This document shows, one piece after another, positions 24,073 to 37,132 of a stretch of 64,000 bases of DNA (the stretch's first letter is position 1; the number at the start of each line of letters is the position of its first letter). A model generated the notes under the pieces. That model did no database searches. It saw only the letters and a program-made list of their open reading frames with translations, and was not told the origin of the DNA. The position numbers and the translations under genes were made by a program. Origin of the DNA: Epiperipatus broadwayi (Eukaryota; Onychophora; Udeonychophora; Euonychophora; Peripatidae). The stretch is taken from contig JAQFVV010012441.1 in the NCBI GenBank assembly GCA_028023455.1, positions 5,014,606 through 5,078,605 on the forward strand, read 5' to 3'.

Positions 24073-26303
24073 GTAACCCAAAGTTCAGGCCAAAATTGAG
24101 CAGGAGCAAAAGACAATGGGTTGAGTAGAGTATGTTTATGTGGAATGCAATTGAGATTGGATATACCTTTATGGAAGTAAACTATAATGAACATATAATT
24201 GATTAAAATTTCTATGAACAATAATAATTAATTATTGTTTAAAATCATGATAATCTTAATGTGTTAATACGTGAACAAAATGAATTGCAATGTACAATAA
24301 CTTTAAGATAAACAAGTGTATTTATTGAGGTATGGCTAGCAACTACCTTCTATCATTTTCAGAATAAAGATAAGGTCAAATCAATTAATTATTTCAAGGT
24401 TCTTAACTAAATCTAATTAAATTATTTATTTAACAATATATAAAAGTAAAATTATAATGAATTTATTTCAGGTATGATTAAAGTATCAAAGGTATTTTGT
24501 TGTTCCTCACCATACCTTATTAAATTTTATAATACAACTAGTGACTGCAATAATAAATATATAAATGGATTTAATAAAGAAAATTAATTTACCAAGTGGA
24601 AGTATAACTTCTTTTATTTGATAATGTGTAAAAGTTGATGACCTTCAACAATGACAGACAACTGTATTCTAAATATATCAATGACTTTATTATTAATAAA
24701 TAATATATAAAAACAAGCCAACAAAAATAATAATAAATGTATTATTAATGTGAAAAGTTCTCTGCAAAATAATTACAGATATTATTACTTGTATGCTATA
24801 AATAGTCTAACACTGGGTAATGATTCTGTGTATGATCAATAAAATGATGCAAACACAAAAAACACAATTGAAGAGGGCTGTGCACTATTTAGTCAATGTC
24901 TACAATTAATTGCAGGTGAATAGAAATGGTTTACAACATTCTTAATTTATTTTACAGTGACAATTAGCCCCTTAGCAATATATATCTGTCTAGTTTTTTA
25001 CCTCTAGTAATAAGCAAATTATTCACATAGTAACTGTAACAATGTTATACAAATACATAACTTCATAAGTCTGAACATTGTATATCATAGTGGAATAAAT
25101 TGCTACATTGTCTAACACATTATGTATTAAAGTTTCAATATTTAGTTAGGAGAAAATCGCAACTAACAAAATCTAAAATTATTAATATGACAAAAGAGCT
25201 TTGTTGCACAGTACAGCTACCATCAAATTATATACAATTTTCACTAGACACAATCAAGGTAATATTCCTTGGTAATTTAATTATTTACTCAGGATATTTA
25301 TGACTGAATAACAAGAGGCTGACAGCAAGAGCAAGTGAAACATAAAGTAAGTTACACACAAGAGGTTTATGATGTTTACAATTTAATTTAATTTAATGCA
25401 ACTTATATCCAATACAAAATATAACAACAGACATTACATTTTACTTATAACATAAGGTAATTAATTACCTGTACCATCTTACATACCAGGATTTTCTTAA
25501 GAACATTATTCATATTATAATTATAACAATAATAACTATATATAAGATAATAATTTCAGAATAAAATCCAGTAGACAATCACTTTTATCAATTAATTCCC
25601 AAATTCCCACACATTTCACAAGCATAGATTTAGTTATATCACACATTTGAAGTAGTAGCCAAAGATTATTGAAGTTTTATTGGCAATACTTTTAATAATA
25701 TACCCTTAAAATTAAAGCCACATGATGAAATAATCCATTCAGAAATTAAGATTTGAAGCACAAATTAATAGAATGATTTTTCCAAAGACTTGCAGTAAAT
25801 TACAATTATTACTTCTATGTGGTAGTATAATTAATCCATCTAAATGAATTTAATATAACACTTTATAAAATATTTGCTGTATTCCATGGGTATAACATCA
25901 AGAATTATAAATCAATTATTTTTGGGCTGTCATTATAAATGTAGTTTTGCATAAAATGAGAAAGTTCATCCTTTATAATGCAAAAAGAAAATAAACTAAT
26001 GGTTGATGTCTATAGTGCTTTGATAATTCATTGATTTAATCAAATTCCTAATGCATAAAATAAAATTTGATACATTTAATATTTAAGCCATTGCATATTT
26101 ATAAAAGCTATTTGGGGCACATTTTGGGTAGTTTAATAACTTGCTCCTTCCCCAACAACATGAATATACCTTCTAAACAATATTACTTGTAATAATAACA
26201 TTGAAAATCAATAATATTTAATTTCTTGATAAATCAATAAAATGTTTTAGAATTTATGATTTTGACTACTAACATGGACCAAAGAATATCATTATATATA
26301 TAT
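21856..26303. other. A+T-rich DNA, no confident gene
   Basis: Contains a CAA run (23817-23835), poly-T at 23180-23193 and a (CA)n(TA)n microsatellite at 24034-24072. No coding block longer than 70 codons and nothing resembling a known family. Confidence 0.55.
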
Positions 26304-28450
26304 TGTAATGGGCACAGACGACATTACATTGTTTTTTTTTTATTAAATAATTTAATATATTAGTAAACATGAAAAGAATAAAAGTTCGCAAATAAAACTT
26401 CCTTTTAAAGAATTAAAAATTGAAAATTAAAATTCTATACTAAACTCATATATATATAAAATCGCACAGATAAAAAAAAATTATTAAAAAGAAACGTTAT
26501 TAAAAAAAAAAAAAGTATTTTAAAACTAAATTGTCAGTAAAGATTTAAAGATAAAAATATATCTTTAAGTTGGAAAACACATTAATTAATCAGAAAATGG
26601 AAATGATTGTTTTAATTAGTTAAATGTAAACTACCCTGGGGCATTTAAAATGTATAAGCAAAGGTCAGATAGGAGAGAAAAACAATGGAATCAGACCTCA
26701 GCGAAAGGACCATCAGATCGATGACGTAATGTCAATTGGATCTTTAAAATTAATATAAAAGGAAAAGTTTGGAAATTATTAGTTAGTTATTACAAGAGGA
26801 CAGATATGTGTTAGTGCGGAGTTGAAAGAGAAGGGATTGAAAAGACACACTCTTCAATCCCTTCAGTTGTTTTAAAAAATATATATATAAAAAAAAGAAA
26901 ATGAAACATCGCTTTTCCTATATTGAGGACCACAGAAACATCAAGGGATTTTAACGCTGGATTCCAAGCGACAAGCAACTGATAACTAATGAACATTTCT
27001 AAAACCGTAAGCACATTATGAACTTAAATGAATATTAATTTGAAAACACTAAGAACTTTAAAATATAAACTTTCCCAGTATTTAACAAAAAAAATAAAAA
27101 TAGAATCCTATCTGACCAAACTAAATTATTTATTAATTCTTTTATTTGATGTATTTTTTTTAAAAATCATTTCCATTTATTTATTTTTTTTGTTCTGCCA
27201 AGTTTTTATTTATGATTTTTGTTTTTCGCTAATTTAATATTATATAAATGTTAAACTTAAGTCGGGCGTGAATGGCTATATAGATTTGTAAAGTTATATT
27301 AGGGGAGGGTAATCTTAGGTTATTTGTTACATAGTTGAATTGGGTCAATGGATTGGATATATTGGTGTAATTAGTAGATGTAGTATGAGGTTCACTATGG
27401 GCAGAATTGCTTTATACACCACACACTTCCTTTTTGGCCTATGGAATGCAATTCGTAAGTCTGCAAAATGACCGCAGTCCTTTCCTATGGAGTTTTTTTT
27501 TATTGCTCTTCTTATCAGATAGATGTAGTATTCCTATCTGATGAGAGGCAATTTATTCTCTTAATCTTTTGTGCTGCCGTATTTCATATTACATTGAATG
27601 TATCAATATATCAGATGAATTGACGTTAGTTTGACTGCGAACTTTTGGCCTAAGGTTAAATAAGGATAGAATATTTTCTTCCAAATGCAAATCTATGTAG
27701 TCTATTCATACTCGACACTCTAAATAAAAATGCATTAAATTTAAGTTGGGTATGGAAGTTGCATGGATTCGTTATCGGTTACTTATGTTTTTGGTTTTCA
27801 TATTTGATCAAAATATATAGACATTCGGTAAAAAATGATACCTTACGGTGAGTATCTAAAATGTATTTATTCGGATGTCTTTTAAGTTATTGGTGTCACT
27901 GCGGTATCGTATGATGAATACCAGTGGGTTTCTTGTATTCCTTATGCAATTGACGGTATCAATGATTTTGTATTTTGATCGTTTATGTTTATTTTGAAAT
28001 GTTTTTGATCGTGTAATCTATGTAACCGATCTATACTCAACATTTTAAAACAAACTTTTATAAACCCATCTGTGAGAACTTATAATAGTATAAAAATTAA
28101 AATGTAAATTAAAATCTAAAATAAAAGTTAAAAATAATGTTAAAGTAAACATACTAAAATAATAATGTTAAATTTTATATATATATGTGCATAAATAAAT
28201 GTTTGTATGTTAATTACTGGCAGTGGCTTATTTTATTCTTTTTTATATATTCTTAGATAAGAATTTTTTTTATAAAATATAAATCTCTGTTATTCCACTG
28301 AGCTAGTGACAATGGGCTAACGTCCGGATATCAAAATATATAAAATAAAATTAAAAATTTTTTTTTGACTTACGTATCTGCCTACTTTATAAATTTTTCT
28401 AGGTTCAGATGCCTAGATGGTGCCCTGTAGTGCAAATGATGTTAAGTCAA
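26304..28450 (+). mobile_element. Old solo LTR of the 2.1-kb LTR family (LTR2)
   Basis: Similar along its length to the LTRs at 55438, 59544 and 62201: TTCGCAAA-type start, the TCGGGCGTGAATGGCTATAT block (27261-27280), TATATAGACATTCG (near 27819), and CTGCCTACTTTATAAATTTTTCTAGG near the end (28379-28404). Its first 25 bp form the same terminal hairpin with different bases (TGTAATG/CATTACA). Many substitutions and the lack of a partner indicate an old solo LTR. The 3' boundary is uncertain because the last ~60 bp are diverged. It is flanked by TA-rich tracts. Confidence 0.75.
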
Positions 28451-28479
28451 ACTCTCTGGATCATTATAATATATATATA

Positions 28480-29780
28480 TAGTACTATTTATTTATATAT
28501 GGTACAAATATATTGGCAATTGGTAAAAGCTAAAAAAAAGTAAATTTAGCAATCTTATTAAAAAGACACAATTAAATTTTTTTTAGTTTGTATAATTTAT
28601 TTTTTTAAAATGTACAATAAAAGTTCAATTTTTCATCCATATTTTTTATCTAATTAAAAATAAAAGTAAATAATTGGAAAGAACAAAAGACACACAAATT
28701 ATTAATCCAGATAAGTTAATAGAAAAATCTTTTTAGCTAATTAAAGATGGCAGAATTATGCTAAAAAAAATAAAGACTTTGTAACTGAAAAATATAAAAT
28801 AATGTAAAGGATTATCAATGTGAATTTTTGACAAAAACAAAAGATATATGCAGAAGTCTGAAAACTGGACCTTGAGTATAAAAAGGAAGAGACCAGTTTG
28901 ATCAGTGTCTTGTCTTGTTTGTTTTTTTCTTTGGTTGGTCCTGGATAACAAAAATATGTCCAGGACCACTACCCTGAAATAATTCTGCATGTTGGAGTGG
29001 ACCAAGGCTTTTGCTAACATTGTTCCTTAAGACAGACACCAGAAAAGCTTTCATGACCAACCATTAGGATAGACTGAGATCAACTTATAACCGATGGTTG
29101 AGCTCATTCTCCCACAAAATAAATTATGCATAGTAATCTACAATTTTCATGAACTCACTAAACCTACCAGTAAATTAAGATTAACTATTGCTGGTTGTGA
29201 CAAAATGAAGCATTTGCAAACTATTTTTCAATAATCATAAAATAGGATCCTGATAGAGACATTAATTTTATTATTTAAGAAGAAATTTGTTTACCTGAGA
29301 ACTTTAATTGTTTAACTGTTTAATTAATTGAATTATATCTGAATTAGTATGAGTACTTTTCCATCAATTAGGAATTTCTCTTAAAACATTTTAATTTGTT
29401 AGAATAAAATATTTATTTCTAATATCAACTTTTCCTTGTATATTATTGATGATTATTATTAAATTTATTAATATTAGTTTATTAAGATTTGAAAGTATAT
29501 TTTACCTTTGCCAATATTCATTGACTAAGCTCCAGGAATAATAATATCTAGAAAATACCTATAGTTACAGTAAAATAAAACCAATTTTTTATTTATTTAC
29601 GATGAGTAATGTGCTGGATTTCAGTGGATTCTTCTATGAATCCTGGTGCACTTATTAAAATAAATAAAAAGTTGATCCCACCATTAGTGTAAGTCAAAAT
29701 AATTGGTAGGTTAGTTAATCAGGAAATATAGTTATGTTTTATAGAAATATGAATGAAATATTTATATTTTCTATATTCAT
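28480..29780 (+). mobile_element. Old solo LTR of the 1.4-kb LTR family (LTR1)
   Basis: Diverged copy of the LTRs at 48821 and 50960. It shares TTTATTTATATATG-TACAAATATATTGGCA at its start, a TATA box in the same place (GAGTATAAAAAGGA, about 28875), CCAAGGCTTT/ACCA-type blocks, and the CAATATTCATTGACTAAG and TTCAGTGGATTCTT-GAATCCTGG blocks near 29512-29648. Preceded by a (TA)n tract (28470-28480). The end is uncertain; similarity fades after about 29760. No internal domain or partner LTR. Confidence 0.7.
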
Positions 29781-30824
29781 AACTTGATTAAATTTCACTA
29801 AATTTACAGTGAATATAAAGAAGGCCTACCAGATCTACCAAAATGTGGAAAATGTTACAATATATACTTTTACTTTGTGAGGCTTGTATAATAAACTTTA
29901 AGAACATGAATGTTTTCAATTACTTTAAAAATATTTCAATGTTATACAATGTTAACTCTCTTGATGCATAAACATATAATGAAGATATGCACAAGATAAC
30001 ATTGGTACATCTATATCAGTTGATAAACTATTCCTTACTAGAATAAATGAAATGAGTGTTTAGCATGCTTTATAACAAATTCCTTGAGTTCAAAGAGCCC
30101 CTGAGAGCCCCTGAACAAAAATTTAGACTTTCAACTGAGTTTGTGTGGAATTGATAAGCAGTACACTTACAGATCTCAGACCCTTCAATCCACCATCTTT
30201 TTCTAATTTGAATGAGGTATTACTTTTTTTCTACAATAAAATTTGGATTTTTATGAAAGTTTTTGTAAAATACAATTTGTAATTTTTAAAATTTTTTTAG
30301 ATTTAATGACCATAAATCATATTTTATGGTCGATTGCATTTGTTTTACAGCTTGATAATTACATTTATTCATGGAGGGGTATTTATAAGTCCTCTTTTTC
30401 TAGAAACTCATTTTTACAAAAAAATAAGTTAGAAGAACGAAAGTAAAAAAGGATTACATCAAAAAGAAAAAAGGAGTACTGTTGTTTTTACTCACCATAG
30501 TAATCACATTTGATGCCTTCATAACTGGATTCCAATTTGAAACTGATGCTAACATTTAGTAAGGATTCTGTGAGTATTGAATTACTTTTATTATTTATTT
30601 TTTATTATTATTGTTTTCTATAATTAAATATATATATATGACAGAATACATCTGAATAATATAAAAACATTTATTTGAATTATTTTTCTGACCTAGTTTT
30701 ACAAACTTTTTTTTATATATACGACAAAATTTTAAATAAAAACACATTTCAATGATGTAAAAACTTTTTTTTGAATTAGTTTGTGACTTAGTTTTTATTA
30801 CTTTTTTATATATATAAATGTAGA

Positions 30825-30862
<38 letters not shown>

Positions 30863-30939
30863 TCTACATGCAAAATAATATATACATGATAGAATTATCT
30901 ATCTATCTATATGCAGAAAAGAATATATATGATAGAATT

Positions 30940-30978
<39 letters not shown>

Positions 30979-32027
30979 GAAAACAATATATATATATGCA
31001 AAATAAATAAAATATCCATTAATTAAAAACAATATTGTAATTATAATTGAAATAATATTTTTAATGGTTTACAAACAATTACAAACAATCTTTATATATA
31101 TATATATATATGATAGAATTTTAGAAATACATTTGAATGATATAAAAACATGCACATCCACATTCATCATATACCCTCAGCCATACATTCTCATATTTCA
31201 TCTCCCAAACACATATATAATCAGTGCTCATAATAAATTTGTTTATTTTGATATTTATTGACTTTTATTGTTCATTTTATTTTGAAGAAATTTTTGTTTG
31301 ATATTTATTTTTTGAGTACATTTTATTTACTTGAAAAGAATACACATTTCCGATCACACACCATTTTTCACTAATATAATATAATAAAAGTAATATATAA
31401 TAATATTATAATATATTATATATTACATTACAATTTACTAAAGTCCTCAACATCTTGTAAATTATTCCTGTTATTTTCCCCACTTAAAACCAAACATACT
31501 TCTAACAGATACCTGCATGCAAGAACAACCAAACATTTCTAGTATATACTCTGTTATAAAAGTAGAACATCTGGGTCAGCTAGTAAAAATGGAAGTTACC
31601 AATCGCACTGTTTTTGTAACTTTTGCATAGAAAAATTACCTCAGGTAAGACATATTATATATCTTTTTTTCAGCATTTTGAGATGCATGTGATGAAGCTG
31701 CCTATGAAATTGTAATTTCAAGTTATACCGTTTAAAATTGAGAATTTGCGAACAAATATTAAAATAAACATATTTAAAAATGCAAAAAATCTTTTTTAAT
31801 TATTTTTTTTTGATAATGATTATTTTATCAGCTTCATTACATTCTTTCATATTTGCACTTTCTAAAAATATATATAAATTTGTATTTATTATAATAAATT
31901 AGAAATTTCATTTAAAATTATATATTTTGTAATTTTTTTTTTAAATTTAAAATGGCCACTCAGGATTTAAAATCCATATTAGTATGAAATTCAAAATTTA
32001 CTGTTAAATTTACCTTACTATTTATTC
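29781..32027. other. A+T-rich DNA with small hairpins and TA tracts
   Basis: A TGTAGAAATAAT/ATTATTTCTACA hairpin encloses a (TA)n run at 30818-30868. Further (TA)n runs lie near 30940-30975 and 31092-31112. A truncated copy of the 16.47-kb hairpin arm lies at 31041-31092. No gene seen. Confidence 0.55.
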
Positions 32028-32124
32028 GGGGTCGAACTCAGACTTTCACATAACCCACCACTCTCAGTGCCATCTCATATTGCTGACTCACCTGATCACA
32101 CACATGTTGAAAAGATAAATAATC

Positions 32125-32168
32125 ACCAATATACATATTTCATGCTAAACCAGCAATCATCAGTTGGC
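32125..32168 (-). ncRNA. Type I hammerhead ribozyme motif (family 3, left arm)
   Basis: Minus-strand core CTGATGA (complement of 32157-32163) is canonical. Stem II has four perfect pairs (UGCU/AGCA) with loop GGUUU, closed by a U-U mismatch at 10.1/11.1. GAAA is followed by a three-pair stem III (AUA/UAU) with loop UG and the triplet AUA. Stem I near the core pairs GCCAA with TTGGT (last pair G-U). The outer part of stem I is lost because the 5' flank has diverged. Confidence 0.6.
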
Positions 32169-32202
32169 TTAAAGCTGAGAACTGATTATATATATGTGTG
32201 AG

Positions 32203-32270
32203 GATAGTAATCTAGACCAACTGATGATTTCTGGTTTAGCATGAAATACATATATTGGTGATTATTTATC
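32203..32270 (+). ncRNA. Type I hammerhead ribozyme motif (family 3, right arm)
   Basis: Core CTGATGA at 32221-32227. Stem II: U229-A241, a U230-C240 mismatch, C231-G239, U232-A238 (position minus 32000) with loop GGTTT. G12-A13-A14 are 32243-32245. Stem III: A246-U253, U247-A252, A248-U251 with loop CA; H17 is A254. Stem I: ACCAA (216-220) pairs with TTGGT (255-259), a TAG bulge (213-215) follows, TAATC (208-212) pairs with GATTA (260-264), and GATA (203-206) pairs with TATC (267-270). The bulge in stem I together with the purine/U loop II fits the known loop-loop contact of natural type I hammerheads. Core complete; one mismatch in stem II. Confidence 0.7.
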
Positions 32271-32342
32271 TTTTCAACACGTGTGTGATCAGGTGAGTCA
32301 GCAATATGAAATGACACTGAGAGTGGTGGGTCATGTGAAAGT

Positions 32343-32359
32343 CTGAGTTCGAACCTCAC
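32343..32359 (+). promoter_or_regulatory. B-box / tRNA T-arm-like motif at palindrome end
   Basis: TGAG-TTCGAAC-CTCA (32344-32358) forms a four-pair T-arm with a standard seven-base loop, preceded by a GTGGTGGGTCATGTGAAAGTC stretch that resembles a decayed anticodon region. The left arm carries the mirror copy (TCGAACTCA, 32032-32040). It could be an RNA polymerase III B box from a tRNA-derived SINE. No convincing A box was found, so promoter activity is only a possibility. Confidence 0.4.
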
Positions 32360-33493
32360 ATATATTACATATATAAATGCAGTTTTAAGCCTGTACAATG
32401 TATTAACTTACTATTTATTTTAAATAATCCTTAGACTGCTCTGTGTTAAATTTATGAAATAATTAAAAGCATAAAAAATACTAAGCTCAATAACTAATAG
32501 AATTGTGTTACATAATTTATTAATGGCTTTGACATCAATTAGCATGCATGAAAATGTTAGATCAACATTGATAAACTGTTGAACAACACTGTAATGATAA
32601 TATTTATATTACTCATTAGTTAAGTCTTGTGTGTCCATGTTTACATTATTTAATATAAATTATGATTGTGATATTTATTAAGGTAAACAAAACACAAAAT
32701 TCAAATTTAATGAACAATAATGATAATTTATTTACAAATAGACGATAAAAAAATAAAATTATGAATATATTATAGGAATTAAAATTAAAACCTATATGAT
32801 GTTGCATATGTTTTAGCTATCAACTGAAGCTAGCCAAAATAGTTCAGTCCAAAACCAGAGAAAAATATCCATCTATATAATAATTTCAGATGGACCATCC
32901 ATAAAATTATAAAATAAGTCCTAACTTCTTGCAGCAAAATTCTAAATTTTTATCACTGATCATAAAATTTAGAAAACCATTATAATATTTGTTTGATTAA
33001 GTATCCACATAAATTGGATTCATGCATAAAACATATGTCAAAATATACTTTTTAAAAATATAATTGTAGATTAAATTATACATATACCAAACAACCAGTA
33101 AATAATGAGTATCAACAAAACTTCTACTGCTTACTATATTCCTTTTACTGTGTTGAAAAAATATATATAATCCATTAAAAGAATCCAAAAGTTAGAACAC
33201 AGTAACCAATATAAAAAGTGTGTAATATTTAAAGTTTATTCCATTGAACTAATATCTAATAATTTCCAGTAAAGTATTGGAACATATGAATCCTTTTTAC
33301 GATTAATATAACACATCATATTTTCCCTTATATTTCTGTTTTCATTGATGTATATATGAAGCATGAATACAGACAAATATTAATTTCCATGGTTGATTTT
33401 ATTTAATATTTCAGCTATTGAATTTTCCATTTAAAATAGTTATTACTTTATCTCTCATGATGTCCATAACCTATAGGCATAAAGTGTAGATAA

Positions 33494-33561
<68 letters not shown>

Positions 33562-35319
33562 GGTACAAAATGCTTTAGAACTACCAAACTACTAACATTA
33601 CTATGATTATAGTACCTGCTACAAAGATGCCACTAGGTGAATAGCCTAACACTAGTCTTAGAACGTCATTCAATGATTATAGTTTTTATTTATATATGTA
33701 ACATGGCCACATAATCTTTTTCTAGTGTAATAGATTATGAACTATAATAATTCCAGTAAATTCTTTTTCCAGATGACACTGCTGTTTTGAATATTATAGC
33801 TATACATTAAAATAATCAGAAACACATGCAAGTATGATTATATGATTATCTTTATAATACATTTTTTACTTCCCTTCTTTATCAGATCCAAACACAACCT
33901 GAAATGTCTCAATCTATTTTAAAATAAAATACTTTTCAATTAGTGCAATCGCTTACCAATTGTTTAACCATACCCTTATTTTTACATTATAATTATCTTT
34001 CCCAAGGAAAATATACCTTCCGCAAGCTACAACATGTCTAAGATCCAACATTTTAGATGGCCTTCTGTCTGAATAGGATTGAAAGACTAAACATTTTATA
34101 ATAATGAGTTAACTGTATATAGCTTTATATAGCTTGACCCAAAACTGTTACCCTATTACTGTTAAATAAATTACTCTAAACCAATAAATGATGGCATAAA
34201 TGTTTTTGTGTCTTATGTCCTGTCTATTCCGCTTTTGCGTACACTAATTATGACATAAGTGTCTTTATGTCTTATGGACATCACTTAAACTGGCTTTAAC
34301 ATTCATGATTGATCATTTCACAATCATGATACCAAAATCTACATATCCATAAATATTACAAAAATATATAAAAAAATGAAATAAATATAAAATCATACCT
34401 CCTCCAAAATTATAATAAAATTAATGAATAATCATTCTATTCTAAAGATCTATTTTACTGAATAGATTATTGAAAGTAACCCCATGCTCTATTGTTGAAA
34501 CATTTACAGTCTAAAATCGCTTATATACATAAAACATAACTGATTGAGTCTCTAATTGTATTTTACTATATTAAGGTAGTCAAGTTCATTTTATATACAG
34601 TTTAGAAATATCCACTCATTAATTCACTGTTAACATGGATTAAACTCGCATTAACCATCCATTATCTATGTATTAGGTGACAATCAATCTGTTGAATTTT
34701 ATCAGAAAGGTAAAGTCCATGGATTGACAGTTTTCAGCAGCTTCTTCAGTGAATCACCTTAGTCCTCTTTCTTTTTGAAACATCTTTGGCTAGCTAGCTG
34801 TCTTCACACTTGTCTGGAGGTGGAACTTTCTCAGTAGAAATCAAGTGTGGCCAGGAAGACAGAATTTTCCCCTGGAAGAAAAGTCGTTGATTCTCTCTAG
34901 CCAGAAAGCATTGTCAGAGCAACTTGCAGCAACAACTTTTAATCAAAAATTTAATAATAATCTTTCTGAATAATCTAAACAAAAGAAAACTGAGTAATTT
35001 ATACTTTTGTTCTTCAATCTTTCCACCCTCTCTGCACTATTAAATAAGTTTATTTTCCAAACAGGATTTTTAAGTTTTGGATTATTTTTAGCACTGTCCT
35101 TTTTTTTTTTTCAGAATTTTTAATTTTAACAGTTCTTAAAAAATATAGGCATGGAATAAATTAACTTTGAAAGAATAAGAGATATATTAAAAATGCATAA
35201 CACTAACTATAACAAGAATAAAGTACATAAAAATATTTTATTATAATAGTACATTTTATTATTATAGCTAGACAATCAAGACTATATCTTATAAAAATTT
35301 AAAGCTTTAATATAATATT
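32358..35319. other. A+T-rich DNA, no confident gene
   Basis: Contains a (CA)n(TA)n microsatellite at 33494-33556. A slightly more G+C-rich stretch at 34700-34930 has no open frame that I recognise. Confidence 0.55.
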
Positions 35320-35990
35320 TAAACAGGCAAAACTTTCTTTACATATTGCCACTCAGTGCAAGCCACAATAATCAACAGATGCCAGAAGGCCTGTGCATAA
35401 AAATCCCCATCTAGTGCCTATTGGCTTGTGGCAAGTGTGGAGCCTTAGATCTGAGAGCACTGTACCTAGATCTTAGGATCTAATGCAACCTTCCAGCAGC
35501 CACCTTTTATCTCTACTTAACTACAAAACTATGAGACAAATTGAAAACACTATTAATATTTTCAATCCAAGCTCATCAGCATATATAGTCATATAGGTCT
35601 GAACTCAGTACAGTACCTATACATTTTGGTGTCCTTGGTTTAATAACCATAGACCAAAGACACCAAAATGTATAGGTACTAAACTGAGTTCAGACTTATA
35701 TGGCTATATATAAGCTGATGAGCTTGGATTGAAAATATTATAGTGTTTTCAATTTAAGTCTAAATAGAGATAAAGGTGGTTTCTGGAGGGTTGCATTAGA
35801 TCCTAAGATCTAGATGCAGTGCTCTGAGATCCAAGACTCCACACTGACAAAGACCACAAGCCAGAAACTAGTCTGGCGATATTGGATGAGTAGGCACTAT
35901 GTGGTGATTTTATGCACAAGCCTTCTTGCATCCATTGATTACTCTGGCTTGCACTGAGTGGCAATACGTATAAAGAGTTTTGCCTGTTTT
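35320..35990. mobile_element. Hammerhead-bearing palindrome, family 1 (copy B, decayed)
   Basis: Arms at about 35320-35639 and 35650-35990 are related to copy A, with an extra inner segment (GACACCAAAATGTATAGG and neighbours) that is also present at 43.66 kb. The left arm has lost its hammerhead by a deletion near 35419; the right arm keeps a mutated one. More diverged than copy A. Confidence 0.68.
35829..35887 (+). ncRNA. Hammerhead motif, G8-mutant (family 1, copy B)
   Basis: Core CTGACAA (35844-35850) has A at G8. Stem II is weakened (GAC/GCC), stem III with GAAACTAGTC is intact, and inner stem I has mismatches. The far stem I (ATCCAA/TTGGAT) is preserved. Predicted inactive. Confidence 0.55.
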
Positions 35991-36439
35991 AATAATAGTT
36001 AAGAGCAAGCACAAGAAATGGTGATCATGTGATGTTTATAATATTTAAACACATGTGTGTATGTGCACAATTGCTGAACATGGTTGAATGTATTTGCAAT
36101 TGAAATATATAATCAGAAAATACTTTAAATAGATTTATTATTAGAGTAATAATTGGATTTATTATTAATACTAAGGAGAACTTTAAAATAAATAAAATGA
36201 AAATTGAATACTAACTCAATCCAAGCATTTATCTAATTCTTAAATATTATGAAAAAGATCTAAATCTTCCGATACCTATATATCTTTAAATTCAACTCTT
36301 TATCTAAAGAAACTATATGGGATGGAACTAAATTCAGTGATCCCATGTATTAGTAGGCTTAGAAATTTAATATAGCAATTTAATTAATTCTATGATTAAT
36401 GCAGGCTATATAGGTCATGTGACATGTGGCTGATTTTTA

Positions 36440-36492
<53 letters not shown>

Positions 36493-36521
36493 ATTGTTAT
36501 GAATGCAAATAAAAAGATGAT
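35991..36521. other. A+T-rich DNA with a (TA)n tract
   Basis: A (TA)n run at 36442-36490. Nothing else recognised. Confidence 0.6.
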
Positions 36522-36862
36522 AACCATTAAATAGAGATAAAATTTGCCTTTTGATGTTAATAAAAAAATATCAGTTATTATTAATTAACAATTCCTGATA
36601 CCAAGTAAGATTTACTCATAAACCTATAATAGATCCTTGTTAAAGATCTTTGAAGTAATAGAGTCCCTTTTTAAAACTTCAAATATAAACAACAAAAAAG
36701 CTATAAAACATTTGGAACAAAAGTGTTAGTATAGATAAATGAGATAAAAATGTTAGTATAAATAGATGAGATAAACTTTTTTAGCGTCAGGAATTGTTGA
36801 TTAATAATAATTGATATGTTTTTAACAACATCAAAAACTAAAGTTTATCTCTATTTAATGGA
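36522..36862. repeat. Foldback repeat
   Basis: Inverted arms at 36522-36600 and 36787-36862. The spacer holds two direct near-copies of a GTTAGTATA-GAT-ATGAGATAAA unit (near 36725 and 36752). No ORF. Confidence 0.6.
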
Positions 36863-36885
36863 TACTATCTCCATATATATATATA

Positions 36886-37047
36886 ATAGTATTATTTCCA
36901 GAAGCTTTCATGTAATAAAAATATAATAGCTAAATTCGCCGTTGTTTCAATACAATAACAAGTACTTTCACCGGCTCTGAGAAAAATATTTGTTATTGTA
37001 TTAAAATTATACTTCTACTGCATGGAAACTACCAGAAATAATACTAT
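36886..37047. repeat. Foldback repeat
   Basis: Arms 36886-36912 and 37021-37047 with a further inner inverted pair (36948-36960 and 36991-37002). Immediately follows the previous foldback and precedes the RTE composite. Confidence 0.5.
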
Positions 37048-37132
37048 GAATTCATTTATCAGTGATAATATTAGAATTAATATATATATAATAATAATAA
37101 TAATAACAATAATATATATATTTATATATATC

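Larger units (their letters stand above)
32028..32357. mobile_element. Hammerhead-bearing palindrome, family 3, with tRNA-like ends
   Basis: Arms of about 140 bp (32028-32168 and 32217-32357) pair at about 95% by eye around a ~50-bp spacer. Each arm has a hammerhead motif near the centre pointing outward and a T-arm-like TTCGAAC motif at its outer end. Unlike families 1 and 2 the stem III is three pairs and the cleavage triplet is AUA. No ORF. Confidence 0.72.

Noticed and set aside
32344-32358. Functional tRNA gene
   Set aside because: Only a T-arm-like motif is present; no acceptor stem, D arm or anticodon arm can be folded around it.
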